Assembly: GCA_902599405.1 (NCBI GenBank)
Contig: CACKFO010000001.1
Coordinates: 186,001 to 250,000, forward strand
Length of the DNA stretch: 64,000 bases
From: an uncultured Alphaproteobacteria bacterium
GTDB taxonomy: Bacteria; Pseudomonadota; Alphaproteobacteria; HIMB59
Direction of reading: 5' to 3'
Positions 58,684-64,000 of the stretch are shown here, piece by piece. The position numbers and the translations under genes were made by a program. Under the pieces are notes generated by a model. The model was not told where the DNA came from. It searched no databases and saw only the letters and a list, made by a program, of their open reading frames with translations. Every line of letters starts with the position of its first letter. Within the stretch, counting starts at the first letter, position 1.

Positions 58684-59715
58684 TTGGCTTCTTCTAAAAA
58701 ACCTAAAATTGCTGTTGTCGGAGCAACTGGAAATGTCGGTAGAGAGGTTTTAGATATTATTGATGAAAAAGAAATTCAATATTCTGATTTAATCGCTTTA
58801 GCTTCTACTCGTTCTAAAGGAAGCACAATTGATTACGGAGAAAACAAGTCTGTTGTAGTAGCAGACTTAGCTGAATATGATTTTTCTGATACTGACATAG
58901 CTATTTTTTCACCAGGTGCGAAAGTTTCAAGTGAGTTTGCTCCTAAAGCTGCTAAGCAAGGTTGTATAGTAATTGACAATACCTCTCATTTTCGAACAGA
59001 TCCAGATGTCCCATTAGTAGTCGCTGAGGTCAATCCTGAGGCGCTAAAAGACTTTAGAAAAAAAAATATCATTTCTAATCCTAATTGTTCAACTATGGGG
59101 ATGCTAGTTGCGGTTAAACCTTTGCATGATCATTTCAAAGTTAAAAGAATTGTTGTTTCAACTTATCAATCAGTATCTGGTGCAGGTAAAGAAGCCGCAG
59201 ATGAATTATTTAATCAAACTAAATCAATTTATGCAAATGAAGCAGTAGTGAAGGAAAAATTTACTAAACAAATTGCTTTTAATGTTATCCCGCATATAGA
59301 TGTTTTCCTAGAGGACGGTCAAACCAAAGAAGAGTGGAAAATGTACAATGAAACAAAAAAAATTCTTGATCAAAACATTGAACTAACTGCAACTTGTGTT
59401 CGTGTACCAGTATTTATATCTCATTCACTAGCTGTAAACATCGAGTTTGAAAAGCCTTATGATGAGGACCAAATAAGAGAAATTTTTAAGAAATCCCCTG
59501 GTCTAAAAATGATTGATTACCGTGCTGATGAGGGGTACGTAACTCCGATTGAATCTGCAGGTTTAGACCCTGTTTACGTTAGCAGAATTAGAAGAGACCC
59601 TACTATTCCAAATGGTCTTAATTTCTGGTGCGTGTCTGACAATTTAAGAAAGGGAGCTGCTTTAAACACTGTACAAATAGCAGAAATTTTGATCAAAGAT
59701 TATTTAAGCTCTTAG
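58684..59715 (+). CDS. asd: Aspartate-semialdehyde dehydrogenase
   Basis: NADPH-dependent enzyme at the branch to lysine, threonine, methionine and diaminopimelate. The frame opens at TTG 58669 inside leuB, but TTG 58684, one base after the leuB stop with GAGAG upstream, gives the usual N-terminus (343 residues). GATGNVGREVLDII is the NADP loop. The active-site cysteine is in SNPNCSTMGML, and the substrate residues are in STYQSVSGAGKEA and CVRVPVFISHS. It converges with the pdxY-like gene (23-base overlap). Confidence 0.96.
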   Translation: MASSKKPKIAVVGATGNVGREVLDIIDEKEIQYSDLIALASTRSKGSTIDYGENKSVVVADLAEYDFSDTDIAIFSPGAKVSSEFAPKAAKQGCIVIDNTSHFRTDPDVPLVVAEVNPEALKDFRKKNIISNPNCSTMGMLVAVKPLHDHFKVKRIVVSTYQSVSGAGKEAADELFNQTKSIYANEAVVKEKFTKQIAFNVIPHIDVFLEDGQTKEEWKMYNETKKILDQNIELTATCVRVPVFISHSLAVNIEFEKPYDEDQIREIFKKSPGLKMIDYRADEGYVTPIESAGLDPVYVSRIRRDPTIPNGLNFWCVSDNLRKGAALNTVQIAEILIKDYLSS

Positions 59716-60493
59716 CTTTAAATCTTTTTTTTCTTTTTTGAGAACGTATTTTATTTTTTAGCAAAATATCATAAATATCATTCGTAACATTTTCTAGTAT
59801 TTCTCTTGTTGTATTTTTTTTGTAGATATAGTGAGCATATAAAGCTGTAGATTGGTCGCCAGCTCCATGAAATCTTTCTTTAAAATTTATGTAAGGTGTT
59901 TCTATGACAAAAATTTCTCTTTTATTACAAATAATATTTAATATTTTTTTATTTTTTGGAATGCTTCTTATTAATACTTGACTATTAAACTTCCTCGTAA
60001 ACGATTTGAGGTCAGTTATGATCTCGCTAATGCTATAGTTTTTTACATCTTTATTATTTAAGTATGACCACTCAAAAAAATTTGCTGATATATATTTAAC
60101 TTTTGTTATTACTTTTTTAAAAAAATTTGCAACGTCTTTTTCTACATATAGACCTATTCCTATATCTCCCATTACAGGGTCTAAAACAATCCTATTTTGC
60201 AAATTAATAATTTTACCAATTGATTTTGAAATCTTTGAGTTGGGTGTGTAGCCAATAATTGTTAAATCATTTAAGCTTAATTTATATGTTTTCCTGACTT
60301 TATTAAAAATTACCCATGGATTTAAACTGTTGTTATTGATTTGAAGTGTGCCCTTTACAGCTTTATGAGATGTTAAAATTACAGTCGGTATCTCATAAAT
60401 GTTATAACCTTTGTCACTTAAGACTGATCGAGCGGCATGATTTCCAACTTTATCATTTAAGACAGTAGACTGAATACTAACTATATTCCTCAT
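59693..60493 (-). CDS. pdxY: PdxY-like pyridoxal kinase
   Basis: A 266-residue ribokinase-fold kinase expected to phosphorylate pyridoxal. The N-terminus SIQSTVLNDKVGNHAARSVL matches the PdxK/PdxY substrate motif SxQSxVxxGxVGNxAA. IVLDPVMGDIGIGLYV is the family DPVMGD segment, and FHGAGDQSTALYAHYI holds the catalytic Asp (usual GTGD, here GAGD). It is AT-biased and Lys-rich, with weak conservation in the middle, so substrate preference is not certain. Confidence 0.82.
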   Translation of the reverse strand: MRNIVSIQSTVLNDKVGNHAARSVLSDKGYNIYEIPTVILTSHKAVKGTLQINNNSLNPWVIFNKVRKTYKLSLNDLTIIGYTPNSKISKSIGKIINLQNRIVLDPVMGDIGIGLYVEKDVANFFKKVITKVKYISANFFEWSYLNNKDVKNYSISEIITDLKSFTRKFNSQVLIRSIPKNKKILNIICNKREIFVIETPYINFKERFHGAGDQSTALYAHYIYKKNTTREILENVTNDIYDILLKNKIRSQKRKKRFKAKSLNNL

Positions 60494-60523
60494 ATTTTTG
60501 TATCTATTTCTTCAAAGGTTGTC

Positions 60524-60537
60524 ATTGTTTCCACAAT
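60524..60537. promoter_or_regulatory. Inverted repeat in the sodB promoter region
   Basis: ATTGT-TTCC-ACAAT, a perfect 5+5 inverted repeat between a TTGTCA (60519-60524) and a TATAAA (60540-60545) that may be the -35 and -10 of sodB (15-base spacing, short). This position suits a repressor, but I recognise no known consensus. Confidence 0.3.
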
Positions 60538-60582
60538 AATATAAAAAATACGCATTAAGAATTTTAATTAAAGGAAATAAAT

Positions 60583-61176
60583 ATGACTTTTGAATTACCA
60601 AGCTTACCTTATGCAAATGATGCTTTAGCTCCATATATGTCATCAGAAACTCTTGATTTCCATCATGGCAAACATCATCAAACATATGTAACAAATTTAA
60701 ATAATCTCGTTAAAGACACTGATATGAAAGATTCTTCTCTTGAGGAAATAGTTGTAAAATCAAGTAAAGACTCATCGATGGCAGGAATTTTTAATAATGC
60801 AGGTCAACATTGGAACCATATTTTATTTTGGCAATGTATGAAACCCAATGGGGGAGGCTCTATGCCGTCCGAATTGGAGAGTAGAATTACATCAGACCTA
60901 GGAGGGATTGATCAATTCAAAGAAGCTTTTATTAAGGCAGGAACAACTCAATTTGGTTCTGGATGGGCTTGGCTTGCCATCGATAATGGTAAATTAGTGG
61001 TCACAAAGTCACCTAATGCTTCTAATCCTCTAGTTGATGGAATGAAGCCAATACTCGGATGTGACGTATGGGAACACTCTTATTATATAGATTATAGAAA
61101 CAAACGACCTGATTATTTAAAAGCTTTTTTAGATAGTTTAGTCAACTGGGAGTTTGTTGCTTCTCAATTAGATTAA
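60583..61176 (+). CDS. sodB: Superoxide dismutase (Fe-type)
   Basis: Cytosolic 197-residue Fe/Mn superoxide dismutase closely matching E. coli SodB in pattern. Metal ligands are His27 in LDFHHGKHH, the His in QHWNHILFW, and Asp and His in DVWEHSYYIDYRNKRPDY. Gln directly ahead of HWNH corresponds to the active-site Gln of Fe-SODs, so iron is the likelier metal. AAAGGAAA precedes the ATG, and a strong terminator follows. Confidence 0.95.
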   Translation: MTFELPSLPYANDALAPYMSSETLDFHHGKHHQTYVTNLNNLVKDTDMKDSSLEEIVVKSSKDSSMAGIFNNAGQHWNHILFWQCMKPNGGGSMPSELESRITSDLGGIDQFKEAFIKAGTTQFGSGWAWLAIDNGKLVVTKSPNASNPLVDGMKPILGCDVWEHSYYIDYRNKRPDYLKAFLDSLVNWEFVASQLD

Positions 61177-61181
61177 ATATC

Positions 61182-61217
61182 AGGGCTGCTTATAAAAAAG
61201 CAGCCCTATTTTTTTAT
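61182..61217 (+). terminator. Rho-independent terminator of sodB
   Basis: Nine-pair stem GGGCTGCTT/AAGCAGCCC with a six-base loop, extended by A-T, followed by ATTTTTTTATTT. It lies right after the sodB stop and separates it from convergent hsp20. Confidence 0.92.
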
Positions 61218-61667
61218 TTAAGCTGATAAAAGTTTAGAATTCGTATTAACTTTTATTTTTCTAGGTTTTTGGTGTTCAGGTATTTCTCTTTCAAGATTTA
61301 TACTTAACAGACCATTTTTTAAATCAGCCTCTATAACTTTTACAGTATCAGCTAACTCAAACTTTCTCTCAAAATTTCTGTTGGCAATTCCTCGATAAAG
61401 ATATTCTGATTTATTCATAGTTTTATCATCACCCATTTCACCTTTAACAGTCAAAAGATTACCCTCTTGGGATATATCTATTTGGTCCTCACCAAAACCG
61501 GCGATAGCCATGGTAATTTGGTAAATATTTTTATCATGTTTGACGATATTATAAGGTGGATAAGAAGCACCTTTATTGTTCGTAGAAAAGACGGTATCAA
61601 AAAGTTTATCAAACTCATCGAAGCCAACTGATGATCTCCATAGAGGAGATAAGTCAAATGTAGTCAT
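61218..61667 (-). CDS. hsp20: Small heat-shock protein (Hsp20/IbpA family)
   Basis: A 149-residue ATP-independent holdase with an alpha-crystallin domain. FDKLFDTVF and YPPYNIVKHDKNIYQITMAIAGFGEDQIDIS start the domain. NLLTVKGE and YLYRGIANRNFERKFELADTVKV and the LLSINLERE IPE segment close it, a layout typical of IbpA-type class A proteins. A perfect TAAGGAGG ribosome site precedes the ATG, and a heat-shock-type promoter lies about 100 bases upstream. Confidence 0.94.
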   Translation of the reverse strand: MTTFDLSPLWRSSVGFDEFDKLFDTVFSTNNKGASYPPYNIVKHDKNIYQITMAIAGFGEDQIDISQEGNLLTVKGEMGDDKTMNKSEYLYRGIANRNFERKFELADTVKVIEADLKNGLLSINLEREIPEHQKPRKIKVNTNSKLLSA

Positions 61668-61755
61668 AATTAACCTCCTTAAGCGTTAATTGTTAATTGC
61701 AGTTTTTAAACCTGCGTTAATAAAGAAATTCCAAATGGCAATTTCTCTTACTATT

Positions 61756-61784
61756 AATTTGGGATTTCAATTTTGAATTTCAAG
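61756..61784 (-). promoter_or_regulatory. Sigma-32 (RpoH)-type promoter of hsp20
   Basis: On the minus strand CTTGAAA (61778-61784), a 14-base spacer and CCCAAATT (61756-61763) fit the RpoH consensus CTTGAAA-N13-14-CCCCATNT with a partial -10. It would give a 5' leader of about 80 bases ahead of hsp20, long enough for an RNA thermometer. Confidence 0.6.
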
Positions 61785-61817
61785 ACTTTCAAATTGACTG
61801 TTGGATCATTTTTTTAG

Positions 61818-62804
61818 ATGATAGCTCCTTTAATGTATTCAATTGTTGCAAATAAGCCCGGTGATACAAGCGTTCTTCAAAGGAAAAGTATTGAGCTCAC
61901 TGAACTTAAATCGAATGAAATTTTGATTAAAAATAGAGCAATTGGAGTAAATTTCATCGATATTTATTTTAGAGCAGGATTATATCCTTGGCCTGTTGAC
62001 AAAGATCTTGTTTTAGGATCTGAAGGTGCAGGCGAGGTTGAAGCTATAGGCCCTAATGTTACAAAGTTTAAAATAGGGGATCGCGTAGCATATGCTCAAC
62101 CTAATAATGCATACGCAACACATAGAATGATATCAGAGGATCTCGTAGTTTCTATCCCAGATAGCATATCTTTCGATCAAGCAGCCGCATCAATTCTTAA
62201 AGGACTAACAGTAAAGTATCTTGTTTGTGACAGTTATAACTTACAAAGTAATCATGAGGTATTATTTCATGCTGCGGCTGGAGGCGTAGGATTGATCGCA
62301 GGCCAATGGATTAAAGACATTGGTGCAAAATTAATAGGAACAGCTGGTAATTCAGAAAAATGTGAGCTAGCAAAGCAAAGAGGCTTTGACGAGGTTATAA
62401 ACTACTCTGAAAAAAATTTTTTAGATGAAGTATTAAAAATCACAAATAACAAAGGCCTTGACGTGGTTTATGACAGTGTTGGTAAAGATACAATGTTTCA
62501 ATCATTTAAATGTTTAAAAAAACATGGGATGTTAGTTAGCTTTGGTCAATCATCTGGACCATATAAAGACATTCAAATGACAGATCTAGCATTTGGTTCT
62601 TTTTATTTAACTCGACCTACACTATTCCATTTTTACGCTAATAGAGAGTGGCTTGAAATTGCAAGCCATAAATTATTTGAGATGATTGTAAAAGATAAAA
62701 TTAAATTGGATAAAATTACAAAATATGATCTTGATAATGTTGCTGACGCTCACACAGATATGGAAAATAGAAAGACTTCGGGGTCTATTGTCCTAAAGAT
62801 TTAA
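61818..62804 (+). CDS. NADPH:quinone oxidoreductase (Qor-like, zinc-free MDR family)
   Basis: A 328-residue medium-chain dehydrogenase/reductase of the quinone-reductase branch. It has NFIDIYFRAGLYPWP, GSEGAGEVEAIG, the nucleotide-binding HAAAGGVGLIAGQW, and VYDSVGKDTMFQSFKCLKKHGMLVSFGQSSG. The zinc ligands of alcohol dehydrogenases are absent. Met at 61833 (MYSIVANKPG) is an alternative start that fits relatives better; neither has a good ribosome site. It probably reduces quinones one electron at a time. It converges with the aminotransferase (20-base overlap). Confidence 0.88.
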   Translation: MIAPLMYSIVANKPGDTSVLQRKSIELTELKSNEILIKNRAIGVNFIDIYFRAGLYPWPVDKDLVLGSEGAGEVEAIGPNVTKFKIGDRVAYAQPNNAYATHRMISEDLVVSIPDSISFDQAAASILKGLTVKYLVCDSYNLQSNHEVLFHAAAGGVGLIAGQWIKDIGAKLIGTAGNSEKCELAKQRGFDEVINYSEKNFLDEVLKITNNKGLDVVYDSVGKDTMFQSFKCLKKHGMLVSFGQSSGPYKDIQMTDLAFGSFYLTRPTLFHFYANREWLEIASHKLFEMIVKDKIKLDKITKYDLDNVADAHTDMENRKTSGSIVLKI

Positions 62805-64000
62805 CTTCACTAAATACTTCTTTAAGAGTTTTCTCTAGAGTATCAAATATTATACCCATCTCCTCCTCCGATGTAATAAAAGGGGGACATAACACAATTG
62901 ATGGTCCAAGAGGTCTACATATCAAACCATTTTCAATACACTTATTAGCAACACGCTCGCCAATGGATATCGAACCATCGAAGGGTAGTTTATTTTTCTT
63001 ATCTTGAACCATCTCTAAAGCACCCATAAGTCCAATGCCGCGAGACTCACCTATAAACTCTAAATCTTCAAAGTTCTTTAAACCACCCATAAAAATTGGC
63101 TCAAGGTGTCTAACATTTTCAATCATTTTCTCATTAATTATAATATCAATTGCTTCTAGCGCTAGGGCACAACCTACAGGGTGTCCACCGGCTGTGAAGC
63201 CATGAAAAAATTCCTCTGCCTCATAAGAAGCCTCCATCATTTCTTTTGTCATTTTTTCTCCCAAAATAACTGCACCAAGTGGAAAAAAACCTGATGTTAT
63301 ACATTTAGAGGCAATAATAATATCGGGATCAATATTGTATGTTTGAGATCCCCATAAGTTACCAGTTCTACCAAAACCACAAATTACCTCATCAGCAATA
63401 AATGGAATATTGTATTTTTTTAAAATTTCTTGAACTATCTCAAAATATCCTTTTGAAGGAGGTATCACACCACCTGCCCCCATAACAGGTTCTGCAAAAA
63501 AACCTGCAATGGTATCAGGTCCCTCTCTTAAAATTAAATTTTCTAAATCTTCACCCATTCTTTTGGTAAACATTTCCTCACTCTCTTTTTCTAAGCCATA
63601 TTTCCAATAATGAGGACAAGCTGAATGTAAAAAACCAGCTAAGGGTAATCCAAATTCACTATTGTATGGTTTTCCTGTCATCGAAGCAGAAACAGCCGTT
63701 ACACCATGATATGAATTTATTCGAGTAATTATTTTCCTTCGATTGGGATGCCCTTTTCTTTTATTAATAAACCATAATAATTTTACAGTAGTGTCATTAG
63801 CTTCAGATCCTGAGTTTGTAAAAAAAACTTTACCATCCGTGAAAGGAGATATTTCAATTAATTTATCTGCAAGTTCTACAGCTGGTTCAGATATTCTTCC
63901 AAAAAAGGCGTGGTAACCAGAAAATTTTTCATATTGTTTTTTTGCTGTTTCAACCATTCTGGGATGATCGAAACCAACCACAGAATTCCATAATCCTGAA
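62785..64000 (-). CDS. Class III (omega) aminotransferase, N-terminus outside window
   Basis: PLP-dependent class III aminotransferase. The frame stays open to the window edge (SGLWNSVVGFDHP before the apparent GTG at 63981), so the first 30-50 residues are missing. Visible: FTNSGSEANDTTVKL for the phosphate cup, RINSYHGVTAVSASMTG, PFIADEVICGFGRTG, the PLP lysine in ASKCITSGFFPLGAVI, and FFHGFTAGGHPVGCALALEAI. This is the beta-alanine/putrescine/omega-amino-acid:pyruvate group. The amino donor cannot be determined. Confidence 0.92.
   Translation of the reverse strand, partial: SGLWNSVVGFDHPRMVETAKKQYEKFSGYHAFFGRISEPAVELADKLIEISPFTDGKVFFTNSGSEANDTTVKLLWFINKRKGHPNRRKIITRINSYHGVTAVSASMTGKPYNSEFGLPLAGFLHSACPHYWKYGLEKESEEMFTKRMGEDLENLILREGPDTIAGFFAEPVMGAGGVIPPSKGYFEIVQEILKKYNIPFIADEVICGFGRTGNLWGSQTYNIDPDIIIASKCITSGFFPLGAVILGEKMTKEMMEASYEAEEFFHGFTAGGHPVGCALALEAIDIIINEKMIENVRHLEPIFMGGLKNFEDLEFIGESRGIGLMGALEMVQDKKNKLPFDGSISIGERVANKCIENGLICRPLGPSIVLCPPFITSEEEMGIIFDTLEKTLKEVFSEVKSLGQ

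Overview
The window is AT-rich, gene-dense DNA with very short or overlapping gene junctions. It looks like the chromosome of a small-genome, free-living marine alphaproteobacterium. Markers of that class are GcrA (46463-46933), a FYDLN-acid/TIGR02300-type protein (44131-44454), an SUV3-like helicase close to FdxA and CarD (40096-44129), and an RpoE/ChrR-type sigma/anti-sigma pair. The base composition suggests an open-ocean lineage of the SAR11-like/HIMB59/AEGEAN-169 kind. That is inference: no rRNA is present to place it.

Layout. 1-4212: end of a Tas-like aldo/keto reductase, a pterin dehydratase, a DUF3429 membrane protein, a ChrR/RpoE pair on the minus strand, an IalB-like secreted protein and argG. 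4227-25439: the standout accessory locus (see below). 25436-27171: an Atg22-like MFS transporter with an overlapping winged-helix regulator. 27255-28829: a dimeric-barrel protein, folD and yggT. 28852-34404: a polar amino-acid ABC importer whose ATPase gene is separated from its other genes by two bactofilins and which carries an FAD oxidoreductase. 34421-39586: a full cytochrome c maturation run ccmABCDEFGH on the minus strand, including a 43-residue ccmD. 39648-44129: histone-H1-like protein, SUV3-like helicase, TerB-like protein, ferredoxin and CarD. 44131-51562: FYDLN protein, rpmF, recX, tRNA-Arg(CCT), a pectinacetylesterase-like enzyme, gcrA, pgk, ispZ, ftsY, mtaB and dapF. 51654-59715: ffh-rpsP-rimM-trmD-rplS followed by leuC-leuD-leuB-asd. 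59693-64000: pdxY-like kinase, sodB, hsp20, a quinone reductase and a truncated class III aminotransferase.

The accessory locus is the best candidate for an undescribed system. A 4514-residue surface protein starts with an LEPRIMFDGAA motif and no Sec signal. It continues with a DUF4347 domain and 19 VCBS/cadherin-like repeats, four of which are each interrupted by a block of exactly five 51-residue beta-propeller-like repeats. Divergent from it is a TolC-family lipoprotein fused to an Ig-like domain and a SPOR domain. Downstream and overlapping are a small periplasmic adaptor, a GAF-like/HlyD inner-membrane adaptor, and a protein joining a PqqD-like N-terminus, an M50 site-2-protease core and a HlyD-type C-terminus. 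There is no ABC ATPase or RND pump. I infer a dedicated envelope-spanning export and processing apparatus in which the PqqD-like domain reads the leader of the giant protein. A palindrome ACCCA-N3-TGGGT lies in the divergent promoter region and again upstream of the nearby winged-helix regulator gene. A degenerate copy precedes the orphan gene at 24519. This suggests a common regulon.

The rest is mainly housekeeping: translation and protein targeting (ffh, ftsY, S16, L19, L32, RimM, TrmD), leucine and aspartate-family biosynthesis, cytochrome c assembly and stress defence. A lineage trait visible here is the addition of long low-complexity tails: lysine-rich on CarD, acidic on S16 and L19.
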